Notes: generated from the sequence alone by a model not told the origin. Positions 1 to 8,382 are shown, counted from the stretch's first letter. The stretch: DNA of 64,000 nucleotides from Robertmurraya korlensis NBRC 107688 (GCF_001591645.1 NZ_BCVH01000001.1:868001-932000), one strand, 5' to 3'. Numbers and translations: made by a program.

Positions 1-726
1 ACAATCCGAAAGCTACAAGAACAAGGGGTAGAGGTCATCTTAAATACGGGACGAGCTTATGCAGATGTCGTTAAAGTAAATGCCATTCGTGAGCTGAATT
101 GCCCAATTTTAACGTTAAATGGATCTGCACTATATGGCAAGGACGGTTCCTTATTATACGAAACGACCATACCAGTTCCTGTCTACAAACAAATGCTAAC
201 TCAATTAAAAGAGCTATCTGTTGGAATATTGGTATATACAAATCACGGTGGGTTTCCGTGTACACTTCCAGGATTAAGGGGAAAAAGTGACGAGGAATTA
301 AAAGAACTATTCCTTACATATGATTATGAACATATCTCACAAATAGAGGATTTGAAGATATTCAAATGCATTGCAGTGGTATCCTATGAAGAGCTTGAGA
401 GAATTCAAGTCGTAAAAGAGAAGTTATCCGATTTTGAAGAGCTCACTTTAGCTTCCTCTTTCCCAAACAACGTGGAAATCATGTCAAAAGAAGCTCATAA
501 AGGAAAGGCTATTCAGCGTTATGCTCTGATGCATAATCATGTGTTTTCTGAAATCTACGCATTTGGTGATGGGGGCAATGACTTACCAATGTTCGAGATT
601 GCAACAGCTTCCATAGCCATGGAAAATGCACCAGATGAAATAAAAGAAAAAGCTACATACGTTACAAAATCGAATGATGAAGATGGTGTATCTCACGCCA
701 TTTATCATATTTTAAAGCTCTTATAA
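1..726 (+). CDS. Cof-type HAD-superfamily phosphatase, 5' truncated by window edge
   Basis: The reading frame is open from the first base, so the true start lies upstream; 241 residues are visible. Motif II is seen as LNTGRAY near the start and motif III/IV as GDGGNDLPMF near residue 190, the pattern of Cof/YwpJ-type haloacid dehalogenase phosphatases with a C2 cap between them. The nucleophile DxD motif must lie upstream of the window. Family members dephosphorylate small sugar phosphates or flavin precursors in the cytosol; the substrate cannot be told here. A hairpin terminator follows, so it is not co-transcribed with the TetR genes. The family is firm, the substrate unknown. Confidence 0.9.
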   Translation, partial: TIRKLQEQGVEVILNTGRAYADVVKVNAIRELNCPILTLNGSALYGKDGSLLYETTIPVPVYKQMLTQLKELSVGILVYTNHGGFPCTLPGLRGKSDEELKELFLTYDYEHISQIEDLKIFKCIAVVSYEELERIQVVKEKLSDFEELTLASSFPNNVEIMSKEAHKGKAIQRYALMHNHVFSEIYAFGDGGNDLPMFEIATASIAMENAPDEIKEKATYVTKSNDEDGVSHAIYHILKLL

Positions 727-730
727 GGAG

Positions 731-779
731 ATACCGGTCGTATCCCTCTTGTTTTTGAGCAGGAGGGGGCGATTTTTTA
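731..779 (+). terminator. Rho-independent terminator after HAD phosphatase
   Basis: A stem built from CCCTC and GAGGG, extended by flanking TCG/CGA, is followed by TTTTTT. It sits directly after the stop codon. Confidence 0.6.
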
Positions 780-817
780 TAAAATTCTTAAAATCATCTT
801 GTCGTTCTCTAACTTTT

Positions 818-957
818 TTGCGATAATCAGAACTTATTTGCGATTATAAGACACTACTTGCGATTCGAAAAATATATTTGCGATTAAAAATTTTTATTTG
901 CTATTTTCAGAATTTACTTGCGATTATTAAAATTTACTAGCGATCAATCATTTACTT
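818..957. repeat. Seven-copy tandem array with an exact 20-bp period (TTGCGAT units)
   Basis: TTGCGAT or a one-base variant begins at 818, 838, 858, 878, 898, 918 and 938 without a single indel. The approximate consensus is TTGCGATTATCAGAATTTAC. Copies differ at many positions in their second half, while the TTGCGAT core is kept in copies 1, 2, 3, 4 and 6, with TTGCTAT in copy 5 and TAGCGAT in copy 7. The array ends 20 bp before the start codon of the first TetR gene. Since 20 is not a multiple of three, coding constraint does not explain the constant spacing. Confidence 0.9.
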
Positions 958-977
958 AAAAATAAAAGGAGGAGCTT

Positions 978-1586
978 ATGCCAATCGTTTCCGAGGAGTA
1001 CAAAGAAGAGAAAAAAGAGCAGATTTTAGACAGTGCGTTTGAGTGCTTTGCTAAAAAAGGCTTCCAAACAGCAACAATGGATGATATCGTTGCCCATTCA
1101 GGTATGAGCAAAGGAGCCATCTACAATTATTTTTCAAGTAAGGAAGAAATCTACTTGGACCTCCTAACACGTGCAACCGACAAAAACTTTGTTCAATACA
1201 ATAAACACTTTGCTAAACATCGAACAGCTAGCAGCAAAATGGATTACTTATTTAATGCCTATCTGTCTGCAAACCCGATTGATCGCAATCGTTTAGAATA
1301 CATTGTGGTTTTCTATGAATTTAATCTTCATAGTACAAGAGACCCTGACCTTCTGAAGCAACTTCATGATAGAAAAAGAAAATTAGTTTCCTTAGTTAAT
1401 GACATTATTCAAGAAGGGCAGGAGCAGGGTGAATTCAAACAAGATCTTGCATCTGAACTCTATGCTGAGAGATTTTGGACGATTATTGATGGAGTCAATC
1501 TTCATGCCGTCTATGATGATTTTCCTTATTACGATGTATTAAGGGAATTGAAGGATATGTATTTACAAGAACTAAAGTCGGAATAA
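978..1586 (+). CDS. TetR/AcrR-family transcriptional regulator (first of a tandem pair)
   Basis: A 202-residue protein with an N-terminal TetR helix-turn-helix at about residues 12-58, containing TMDDIVAHSGMSKGAIYNYF, followed by an all-helical ligand domain. AGGAGG lies a few bases before the ATG. The next gene starts 12 bp downstream and shares the opening MPIVSEE and the GAIYNYF-SKEEIYL block, so the two look like a tandem duplication and probably one transcript. Regulators of this family usually repress nearby genes by binding a short palindrome; a suitable palindrome lies before the carboxypeptidase gene at 2318-2333. The ligand is unknown. Confidence 0.93.
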   Translation: MPIVSEEYKEEKKEQILDSAFECFAKKGFQTATMDDIVAHSGMSKGAIYNYFSSKEEIYLDLLTRATDKNFVQYNKHFAKHRTASSKMDYLFNAYLSANPIDRNRLEYIVVFYEFNLHSTRDPDLLKQLHDRKRKLVSLVNDIIQEGQEQGEFKQDLASELYAERFWTIIDGVNLHAVYDDFPYYDVLRELKDMYLQELKSE

Positions 1587-1597
1587 GGGAGGGTACT

Positions 1598-2209
1598 ATG
1601 CCTATCGTATCTGAAGAACATAAGAGACAAAGAAGAAATCATATTTTATTGAGCGCACAGCATTGCTTTGCGAAAAAGGGCTATCATATTACTTCAATGG
1701 ATCAGCTAGTTCAGCATTCTGGGCTCTCAAGAGGAGCAATTTACAACTATTTTAAAAGCAAAGAAGAGATATACCTAGAGCTTATGAAAGGCGTTGTTAG
1801 TCGGGAAATCGAGCCCATCGAGTCCCATATAAAGACCCTTCCTACAAATATAGAAAAAATCTCCTATTTATTTGATCATTATTATCTGTTAGAACCGATG
1901 TGTGAGGAGCAAAAGGAAGCTTTTTTTGTCCAGCTTGATTTTCAATTGTCAGCTTCTAGAAACTCAGACATGATGAACATTTTAGACGAATTACATAAGG
2001 ATATGAAGGTCAAATTAGTGAGATCCATTTTACAAGAAGGAAAAAATGCGGGCGAGCTGAAATCAAATATCCATGTTGATATTTTTACACATATGTTTTG
2101 GTCGTTTATCGATGCGGCAAATATGCAACGAATCTTATTTCCGGAGCTTCCGTATCAATCCATATTAATGGATCAAAAGCAATCCTTCCTAAATAAGATC
2201 TCTAAATAG
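1598..2209 (+). CDS. TetR/AcrR-family transcriptional regulator (second of a tandem pair)
   Basis: This 203-residue protein is a paralogue of the preceding one: the HTH region (SMDQLVQHSGLSRGAIYNYF) differs mainly by conservative changes, while the C-terminal ligand domain has diverged strongly. GGGAGGG precedes the ATG, only 12 bp after the previous stop, which suggests translation from the same mRNA. Near-identical recognition helices suggest the pair could bind the same DNA site, as homo- or heterodimers, while sensing different ligands. That is inference; no ligand can be named. Confidence 0.93.
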   Translation: MPIVSEEHKRQRRNHILLSAQHCFAKKGYHITSMDQLVQHSGLSRGAIYNYFKSKEEIYLELMKGVVSREIEPIESHIKTLPTNIEKISYLFDHYYLLEPMCEEQKEAFFVQLDFQLSASRNSDMMNILDELHKDMKVKLVRSILQEGKNAGELKSNIHVDIFTHMFWSFIDAANMQRILFPELPYQSILMDQKQSFLNKISK

Positions 2210-2281
2210 ACTTAGTGGTTTGTTAACACTCTTCCTTTGATATCACGCGTTTTTTCGCGAAAATTGACCTAATATTTACAC

Positions 2282-2310
2282 TTGATAATATTCTGAATGT
2301 TCCATATAAT
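2282..2310 (+). promoter_or_regulatory. Sigma-A promoter of the M32 carboxypeptidase gene
   Basis: The -35 TTGATA at 2282-2287, a 17-bp spacer and a perfect -10 TATAAT at 2305-2310 predict a transcription start near 2317, about 42 bp before the ATG. Confidence 0.75.
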
Positions 2311-2317
2311 GAAAATA

Positions 2318-2333
2318 AACCGATTAGTCGGTT
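2318..2333. promoter_or_regulatory. Perfect 16-bp palindrome at +1, probable TetR-type operator
   Basis: AACCGATTAGTCGGTT has 6-bp arms AACCGA/TCGGTT around TTAG. It covers the predicted start of transcription, where a bound repressor would block RNA polymerase. TetR-family operators commonly have this size and form. The tandem TetR genes immediately upstream are the obvious candidates to bind it. Confidence 0.65.
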
Positions 2334-2358
2334 AAAATCGTTAAAGGGGTGTTCGGCT

Positions 2359-3873
2359 ATGACTCAATCGGTTCTACATACGGCTCTTGAAAAATTCGAA
2401 GCATTAGACGAAAAAATTTCGCACTTAGAAAGCATTTCGGGTCTCCTTTCATGGGATCAGAAGGTTATTGCGCCAAAAAAGGGTAGAGCCCAGTTCTCAA
2501 AAGCGTATGGGGCATTACAAACAGAAATATTCAATCTAATGATTTCTCAGGAGATGGGAGAGCTATTAGAGAAGCTGTCAGAAAGCAATGAGGAGTTCGA
2601 CCTAGTAACAAAAGCAAAAATCCGTTTACGCAAACACTTCTATAATCGTTCAAAGAGCATTCCTTCTGATCTATATAAGGAATACTCCGTTCTATGCAGT
2701 GACGCGAATGATGCATGGGAAGAGGCCCGTGAAAAAAACAACTACGAGCTTTTTCTTCCATATTTAGAAAAGATCGTTGAGATTAAAAAGAAATTTGTCG
2801 AGTATTACGGATACGAGAAGCATCCATATGACGCATTACTTGATGAATTTGAGCCGGGATTAACAGTAGCGGTACTTGATCCACTATTTGCTAGCTTAAG
2901 AGAAAAAAGCATTGAACTGCTTACTAAAATCAAAGCAGCATCACATATTACACCTGTAGAAATTGTAAAACAGCCTTTTTCCATTGATAAGCAAAAAGAA
3001 TTTAATCGATACATGCTTCCTCAATTAGGATTTGATTTGGATGCTGGAAGGCTTGATGAAACGGTACATCCATTTGCACAAACGGTGAACACAGGGGATG
3101 TTCGTATTACCACTCGCTATCTTGAGAATAATGTTCTTTCTGCCTTGTTCGGAACAATCCATGAAGCCGGTCATGGTATTTATGAACAGCAAATAAGTTC
3201 AGAACTAGAAGGAACGGTCCTTTGTGGAGGTACTTCATTTGGTATCCATGAATCACAGTCCCGCTTTTTAGAAAATATGGTAGGACGTAGTGAAGCATTT
3301 TGGCAATATTTCCTCCCTAAGCTAAAGGAATACTTCCCGACTCAGCTTCATAACGTGAAATTACAGGAATTTTACGAAGCCATTAATACCGTTCATCCGT
3401 CTTTTATTCGTGTGGAGGCAGATGAGCTGACGTATAATCTTCATATTATGCTTCGATATGAAATAGAGAAAGAATTGTTTGAAAACAAACTAGAGGTAAA
3501 GGATCTGCCAGCTGTTTGGAATAAAAAGATGGAAGAGTTCCTGGGAATTGTCCCTCCAACGGATACATTAGGTGTTCTTCAGGATGTTCACTGGTCATTC
3601 GGTGGTTTTGGTTACTTTCCGTCTTATTCATTAGGGAATCTGTATGCAGCACAACTTTTAAAAACCATGAAAAAAGAACTTCCAGAATTCGATCAATACC
3701 TAGAGGCTGGGAATTTAGAGCCAATTATCGGGTGGTTAAAGGAAAAGATTCATCAACATGGAAGCTTGTATACTCCAAATGAATTAATTGTATCTGTGAC
3801 AGGTGAGGAACTAAATGCCACTCACTTAGTAGAATACCTAGAGGAAAAATATAGTCGAGTATATCAGTTGTAA
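2359..3873 (+). CDS. M32-family metallocarboxypeptidase (carboxypeptidase Taq / YpwA type)
   Basis: A 504-residue protein, the usual length for M32 enzymes. The zinc site HEAGH is seen in TIHEAGHGIYEQ at about residues 269-273, and a downstream glutamate-rich ESQSRFLEN segment matches the family HES/GQ region. The enzyme removes C-terminal amino acids from peptides in the cytosol; proline at the C-terminus is usually resisted. AAAGGGGTG precedes the ATG. It has its own promoter and a probable TetR-type operator, and a terminator directly after it, so it is a single-gene unit regulated separately from its neighbours. It resembles B. subtilis YpwA. Confidence 0.93.
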   Translation: MTQSVLHTALEKFEALDEKISHLESISGLLSWDQKVIAPKKGRAQFSKAYGALQTEIFNLMISQEMGELLEKLSESNEEFDLVTKAKIRLRKHFYNRSKSIPSDLYKEYSVLCSDANDAWEEAREKNNYELFLPYLEKIVEIKKKFVEYYGYEKHPYDALLDEFEPGLTVAVLDPLFASLREKSIELLTKIKAASHITPVEIVKQPFSIDKQKEFNRYMLPQLGFDLDAGRLDETVHPFAQTVNTGDVRITTRYLENNVLSALFGTIHEAGHGIYEQQISSELEGTVLCGGTSFGIHESQSRFLENMVGRSEAFWQYFLPKLKEYFPTQLHNVKLQEFYEAINTVHPSFIRVEADELTYNLHIMLRYEIEKELFENKLEVKDLPAVWNKKMEEFLGIVPPTDTLGVLQDVHWSFGGFGYFPSYSLGNLYAAQLLKTMKKELPEFDQYLEAGNLEPIIGWLKEKIHQHGSLYTPNELIVSVTGEELNATHLVEYLEEKYSRVYQL

Positions 3874-3881
3874 ATAATCAT

Positions 3882-3931
3882 AGGGTGTGCCAAATAAAGG
3901 TGTAAAACACTTTCAGGCACACCCTCTTTTT
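3882..3931 (+). terminator. Rho-independent terminator after carboxypeptidase gene
   Basis: Perfect 10-bp arms AGGGTGTGCC (3882-3891) and GGCACACCCT (3916-3925) are followed by CTTTTT. A second short stem (GTGTAAAACAC) forms within the loop. Confidence 0.85.
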
Positions 3932-3945
3932 AAGGGGAGATTCCG

Positions 3946-4821
3946 GTGCTAAGGATCAAGAGATTAAAAGATTGTACAATTACAGAAGCAGTAGAGGCAT
4001 GGAATAGTGGTTTTGAAGGATATTATTTTGATTTGACAATGACGACAGAAAAATTTTTGGCGAGAATGGCTTCTGAAGAACTATCTGAGGAGCTGTCCGT
4101 TGTTGCTTTCTGGAATGAAAAACCAGTTGGATTAATTGTAAATGGAATCAGAGAATTTCAAGGACAATTAATCGGTTGGAATGGAGGCACAGCAGTCGAC
4201 AAGGACTACCGAAGTAAAGGAATCGGTAGGAGGTTGCTTGAAGCCACTCTCGATATTCTGGAAGATCATGATGTTCATGTGTCCACTTTAGAGGCCATCA
4301 GCGAAAATAAGCGGGCCATTGCTCTCTACCAATCTCTTGGATATGACATTATTGACCACCTTGAGTGCTTAGAAAAGAAGAGAGGTCCTATACCATTTTT
4401 AAATTCAAACATTTATCAAATAATGAGAGTTCCTCCACAGGAAATAGGAAATCTATCATTTTATCAAGGGAAAAACCCTTGGCAAACCCACTGGCAAAGC
4501 GTCAAGGATGGGGAAGCATTGATTGCTCAAGATTCCAATGGAAATGCCATTGGTTATGCCTACTACCGTAAACTCTTCTCAGGGGACGGCACTCATACGG
4601 GTACTACCTTGTATCAATGTGAAGCAATGCGGAGCAGGAACGACCAAAAAGAGGTCATTCAATTTCTATTAGGAGCAGCTTTTGACACTTCGAGTGACCA
4701 AATTCGCTACTATGTGCCTAACCTTCCTATATTAAGCAGTTCCATTACTCATCAAGTATTAAATGAGATGGGATTTGAGCCTATTGTCAAACTCGTTTAT
4801 ATGAAACAGATACTAAAATAA
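3946..4821 (+). CDS. GNAT-family N-acetyltransferase, two-domain
   Basis: A 291-residue protein starting at GTG, supported by AAGGGGAG just upstream. The first half carries a clear GNAT acetyl-CoA site: RSKGIGRRLLEA (the R/QxxGxG/A loop) at about residue 90, and SENKRAIALYQSLGYDI as the motif B region. The second half (about 150-291) reads like a second, degenerate GNAT fold without the pyrophosphate loop. Such double-GNAT proteins acetylate small amines or peptide N-termini; the acceptor is not predictable. It is flanked by terminators on both sides and so is monocistronic. Confidence 0.88.
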   Translation: MLRIKRLKDCTITEAVEAWNSGFEGYYFDLTMTTEKFLARMASEELSEELSVVAFWNEKPVGLIVNGIREFQGQLIGWNGGTAVDKDYRSKGIGRRLLEATLDILEDHDVHVSTLEAISENKRAIALYQSLGYDIIDHLECLEKKRGPIPFLNSNIYQIMRVPPQEIGNLSFYQGKNPWQTHWQSVKDGEALIAQDSNGNAIGYAYYRKLFSGDGTHTGTTLYQCEAMRSRNDQKEVIQFLLGAAFDTSSDQIRYYVPNLPILSSSITHQVLNEMGFEPIVKLVYMKQILK

Positions 4822-4833
4822 TCTTCAACACAG

Positions 4834-4864
4834 CCTTACTCAATAGAATGAGTAAGGTTTTTTA
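4834..4864 (+). terminator. Rho-independent terminator after GNAT gene
   Basis: Perfect arms CCTTACTCA and TGAGTAAGG around a short loop are followed by TTTTTTAT. Confidence 0.9.
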
Positions 4865-4962
4865 TATTAATGATTTGTTCCTGCCTTTTCCTACATTTCG
4901 TCAAGGATCGTTAATAATTTAGACATATCTCCTCGATATGATAATACCAAGCCCAGGAGATA

Positions 4963-5033
4963 GCAGCCTCAGCTAAAAGAGAAACCCTTGGAATTCCCCC
5001 CTCCAATGAATAACTCATAAACTAAGAGGCTGC
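4963..5033 (+). other. Long-range inverted repeat in the leader of the PspA operon
   Basis: GCAGCCTC at 4963-4970 can pair with GAGGCTGC at 5026-5033 across a 55-base loop, and the repeat ends shortly before the ribosome binding site of the small membrane protein gene. It matches no riboswitch class I know. It may be a leader RNA stem or a fortuitous pairing. The rest of 4865-5067 holds only a possible GATAAT -10 at 4940. Confidence 0.3.
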
Positions 5034-5067
5034 GAATCCGGTTAATAGGGAGAGGAGGTGTAGTTGA

Positions 5068-5454
5068 TTGAAAAAGTTAAAGTGGCTGCTTTTCTTCCTT
5101 TTACTTGCGGTTGCTTATATATTAGGAGTCTATACAGCTCCCTATTTAAATGAAACAACACATTGGGTACAATCCTTCCCACATATAAGTAACTGGAATG
5201 TAAGTTATAATCCACTACCGTTTTTAATGGCACTTAGCATGTCAACGTTACTTACAATTAGTAAAATTGTTCTTGCGTTAATTGGTTGGCTCATTTGGAG
5301 TAAAACGAAAAAGCTGAATTTAGTTAAGCTATCAGGGTTACTATTGTTCGCCTTTTCCATCATTTCCTTATTACCGATGTTATTTGCAGTAGGATTGATT
5401 GGTTTAGCTTTATTTGTAGTAACGAAAAGTAGAAAAAGAACCATTATGGATTGA
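5068..5454 (+). CDS. Small integral membrane protein encoded ahead of PspA
   Basis: A 128-residue protein with a TTG start, chosen because GGAGGTG lies at the right distance. Three hydrophobic segments are visible: residues about 5-25, 66-80 and 90-120; the tail is basic (KSRKRTIMD). I do not recognise the family. The PspA gene begins 20 bp after its stop, so the two are probably co-transcribed. Phage shock/Lia-type operons often pair a PspA-like coat protein with a small membrane protein that anchors it or reports envelope stress. A similar role here is inference from position only. Confidence 0.75.
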   Translation: MKKLKWLLFFLLLAVAYILGVYTAPYLNETTHWVQSFPHISNWNVSYNPLPFLMALSMSTLLTISKIVLALIGWLIWSKTKKLNLVKLSGLLLFAFSIISLLPMLFAVGLIGLALFVVTKSRKRTIMD

Positions 5455-5474
5455 ATTTGAGGAGGAACTATAAT

Positions 5475-6125
5475 ATGGGATTATTTAAACGTTTAAAAAC
5501 AATCGCAACGGCAGATTTACATGATGTACTTGATCGAATGGAAGATCCAATTGTGATGCTGAAACAGCATTTACGTGAAATGGAACAAGATATTGCTAAA
5601 GGGGAAGAAGCGTTAGCAAAACAACTGTTTTTTGAGAAAAAACAAGAGGCACAATTGAATGAAACCCAAGCATTAATTAAAAAGAGAGTGGGACAAGCAG
5701 AGATAGCTGTAAAAAAAGGGGACGATGAGACAGCCAAACAATTAATCTTGGATAAAATTGAACTTGAAAAAAAAGAAAAGATTTATGCTTCACAGCTTGA
5801 AGCTTTATCTCAGCAAACAAAGAAACTAGTACAACAAATGGAAGATTATAAGCATAAATATAAGGAATTAAAAAATAAACAGCAGCTACTCATTTCAAGA
5901 GCTCATGTGGCAAAAGTGACTGAATCCATTGAACAATCATTCGCGACATTTACCCCTGGCAGTGCCGTGAAGGGATTTGAACGTGCGGAGGAAAAGATTC
6001 TTGCTCTTGAGGCAAGATCAAAGGCAAGGGAAATGTTTCATCCTACAATTGATTTAAATAAAGTATATGACTACGAATTAGAAGAACAAGTACAAAAGGA
6101 ATTAGATGCACTAAAGAACAACTAA
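5475..6125 (+). CDS. PspA/IM30-family phage shock protein
   Basis: A 216-residue, highly charged, almost entirely helical protein opening with MGLFKRLKTIATADLHDVLD, the standard PspA/Vipp1 amphipathic N-terminus, followed by long coiled coils rich in K, E and Q. An in-frame upstream ATG at 5451 overlaps the previous gene and lacks a ribosome binding site; ATG 5475 follows GAGGAGGAAC and gives the family N-terminus, so it is preferred. PspA/LiaH proteins assemble on the inner face of stressed membranes and limit proton leakage. It lies with the small membrane protein gene upstream. Confidence 0.9.
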   Translation: MGLFKRLKTIATADLHDVLDRMEDPIVMLKQHLREMEQDIAKGEEALAKQLFFEKKQEAQLNETQALIKKRVGQAEIAVKKGDDETAKQLILDKIELEKKEKIYASQLEALSQQTKKLVQQMEDYKHKYKELKNKQQLLISRAHVAKVTESIEQSFATFTPGSAVKGFERAEEKILALEARSKAREMFHPTIDLNKVYDYELEEQVQKELDALKNN

Positions 6126-6185
6126 TACAAACCGGTATGATCACTCCTTAACAAAGGTATTTTGAAAAAATAATTTATTTAAATA

Positions 6186-6214
6186 TTGAATTTTCAGAAA
6201 ACAAATGTTATTAT
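6186..6214 (+). promoter_or_regulatory. Sigma-A promoter of the IDEAL-domain gene
   Basis: TTGAAT at 6186-6191, 17-bp spacer, TATTAT at 6209-6214. The start of transcription would fall about 20 bp before the ATG. Confidence 0.65.
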
Positions 6215-6241
6215 AGAAAAAAGGTTAAGGAGTGATTTCCA

Positions 6242-6436
6242 ATGGAAAAGTATTTGCTAAATTCACCGCAACAGCCAACTGAAGAACAGTTATCGTCTGC
6301 CGCAGATATGGTCATCCGTCAAGCACTACTTGATTATCGAAAAGATAAGTTAAGAAAGGAAATTGATGATTCCTTAGCCACGAGAAATAAAGAAGAGTTT
6401 TTCAGATTAACAGACGAATTAAAAAATTTAATGTAA
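6242..6436 (+). CDS. IDEAL-domain small protein
   Basis: A 64-residue protein with a strong AAGGAGTG site. The C-terminal half (VIRQALLDYRKDKLRKEIDD, then ATRNKEEFFRLTDELKNL) has the spacing of the IDEAL domain found in short Bacillales proteins such as YpiB-type proteins, where the motif often appears as IDxAL with a following RDKExFxxL helix. The function of these proteins is poorly defined; some act as small adaptors. It has its own promoter and terminator. Confidence 0.8.
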   Translation: MEKYLLNSPQQPTEEQLSSAADMVIRQALLDYRKDKLRKEIDDSLATRNKEEFFRLTDELKNLM

Positions 6437-6448
6437 GCACTCCATCTA

Positions 6449-6478
6449 CGACCACACATTTGTGTGGTTTTTGTTTTT
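6449..6478 (+). terminator. Rho-independent terminator after IDEAL-domain gene
   Basis: ACCACACA/TGTGTGGT perfect 8-bp stem with a TT loop, followed by a T-rich run. Confidence 0.85.
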
Positions 6479-6554
6479 TATACGATAATCGATTTGCATT
6501 GGCGTATAATGGATATAAATAGAAAATAAAACATACTAAGGAGTTGTTTTGCCT

Positions 6555-8342
6555 ATGACTACATATACGTCTCGAGAACAAGTACCTGCTCAAGAAAAGT
6601 GGAATTTAGATGATATATACACTGATCTAGATTCATGGGAGAGCGATTATAAGCAAGTCGAAGAAATGACGAATGAATTAAAAGCTTTTGATGGGAAGAT
6701 TCATAACGGTGCTAGCCTTTTTGAATTTTTAAAGAAAAAAGAGGAGCTCTCCTACAAATTTAATCACTTATATGCCTATAGCATGCTAAGAGTGGATGAG
6801 GATACACGTGTCACGGAGTCTCAAAGCTATCTCGAACGAATGAAAAGCTTAGGTATTAAAGTAAGTTCCTCGACCTCATTTTTTATGCCTTATCTCTTAA
6901 GCTTGGAAGAAGAGCAGTTAAAGGCATACATTACGGAAGAGAAAGGCCTGAGTTACTTTGAAGAGGACCTATTAGAATCCTTCCGTTATAAGCCACATGT
7001 TCTGTCTAAGGAAAAAGAGGAGCTCGTTTCCCAGCTTGGAGAAGCTTTTTCTGCACCAAGTACTATCTTTGGAATGATCAACAATGCAGATATTAAGTTC
7101 GGAGAAGTGACAAAGGATGACGGAACAAAGGTCGAGCTTACACGTGGATTGTACTCAAAGCTGATTGAGGATGAAAACCGAGAGAAGAGAAAAGAAGCGT
7201 ATAAAGCTTACTACGAGCCGTATATTCAGCTAAAAAATACGATAGCTTCCACACTCTCTAATTCGATTAAAAACAATGTAACGATGTCGAAATTAAGAAA
7301 TTATCCGTCCGCACTCGAAAAATCATTGTTTGGTGATAATGTTCCAAAAGAAGTATACGATAATTTAATTATGTCAACAAAACAACATATCACACCGATG
7401 CATCGCTACAATCAAATTCGGAAGGAGAAGCTGAACCTCGATGAACTTCGAGCCTATGACTTAAGCGTTCCGATTGTAAGTGGAGTAAAAATGGACATCA
7501 CCTATGAAGAGGCGTATGAAACGATGTTAAAAGCGCTAGCCCCACTTGGAACCGATTATATAGAAACGTTAAAGACATTCAAGGAGTCACGCTATATTGA
7601 CGTTAGAGAAACAAAGGGGAAACGCTCTGGTGCTTACAACCTAGGTATTTATGGAGTCCATCCATATATTTTATTAAATCATCAGGATGATTTGGATAGC
7701 ATGTTTACACTTGTCCATGAGTGTGGTCATGGTGTTCATAGTAAATTAAGTGCGGAGCACCAACCTCAAATTACAGCAAGATACAGTATTTTTGTAGCAG
7801 AGGTAGCATCCACAGTAAACGAAGTGCTATTGATTAATTATTTACTTGAACACGAAACAAACCCTGATATTCGAAAGCATCTTTTGAATCATTTTATTGA
7901 TCAATTTAAAGGAACGTTTTTCACTCAAGTGATGTTTGCGGAATTTGAGAAGAAGACACATGAGCTTGCGGAACAGGGAACCCCATTAACCGTTGATGTT
8001 TTTAACTCAATATATGAAAAGTTATTCCAAGAGTACCATGGGGAAGAGCTCATTTTTGATGAGGAAGTAAAGTATGGCTGGTCACGTATTCCTCATTTTT
8101 ATCGACCATTTTATGTATACAAATATGCGACTGGCTATGCATCCGCCATCCATATTGCCTCGAATCTTTTGTCAGGTGATGAAAAGATACTTGATTCCTA
8201 TTTGGAGTTTCTAAAAAGTGGAAGTTCCGATTATCCACTCGAGCTTTTAAAGAAAACAGGTGTCGACCTTACAAATAGTAAACCAATCGAATCCGCTATG
8301 AAAAAGTTTTCTGAGCTTGTAGACGAATTTGCTAGTTTATAG
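6555..8342 (+). CDS. pepF: Oligoendopeptidase F (M3 family)
   Basis: A 595-residue metallopeptidase with the thermolysin-like zinc motif HECGH in LVHECGHGVHSKLS at about residue 386, followed by the family helix ending in FVAEVASTVNE that supplies the third ligand. Length and motif match PepF, a cytosolic enzyme that cleaves oligopeptides of roughly 7-17 residues. AAGGAG at 6538-6543 could serve either TTG 6549 (5-bp spacing) or ATG 6555 (11-bp spacing); ATG gives MTTYTSREQVP and is used here. The gene stands alone between terminators. Confidence 0.93.
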   Translation: MTTYTSREQVPAQEKWNLDDIYTDLDSWESDYKQVEEMTNELKAFDGKIHNGASLFEFLKKKEELSYKFNHLYAYSMLRVDEDTRVTESQSYLERMKSLGIKVSSSTSFFMPYLLSLEEEQLKAYITEEKGLSYFEEDLLESFRYKPHVLSKEKEELVSQLGEAFSAPSTIFGMINNADIKFGEVTKDDGTKVELTRGLYSKLIEDENREKRKEAYKAYYEPYIQLKNTIASTLSNSIKNNVTMSKLRNYPSALEKSLFGDNVPKEVYDNLIMSTKQHITPMHRYNQIRKEKLNLDELRAYDLSVPIVSGVKMDITYEEAYETMLKALAPLGTDYIETLKTFKESRYIDVRETKGKRSGAYNLGIYGVHPYILLNHQDDLDSMFTLVHECGHGVHSKLSAEHQPQITARYSIFVAEVASTVNEVLLINYLLEHETNPDIRKHLLNHFIDQFKGTFFTQVMFAEFEKKTHELAEQGTPLTVDVFNSIYEKLFQEYHGEELIFDEEVKYGWSRIPHFYRPFYVYKYATGYASAIHIASNLLSGDEKILDSYLEFLKSGSSDYPLELLKKTGVDLTNSKPIESAMKKFSELVDEFASL

Positions 8343-8353
8343 ATCCTATTTGG

Positions 8354-8382
8354 ACTACTACCTTGAGGGGGAGTAGTTTTCT
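8354..8382 (+). terminator. Terminator after pepF
   Basis: ACTACT(A)CC pairs with GG(GG)AGTAGT, followed by TTTTCT. The stem has a small internal bulge. Confidence 0.65.

Noticed and set aside
818-957. CRISPR-like look of the 20-bp array
   Set aside because: Unit cores are only 7 bp and there are no unique spacers of equal length between long identical repeats; no cas gene is present.
4930-5060. Riboswitch in the PspA leader
   Set aside because: The stem closes a large loop with none of the conserved bases of a class I can recall; kept only as an inverted repeat.
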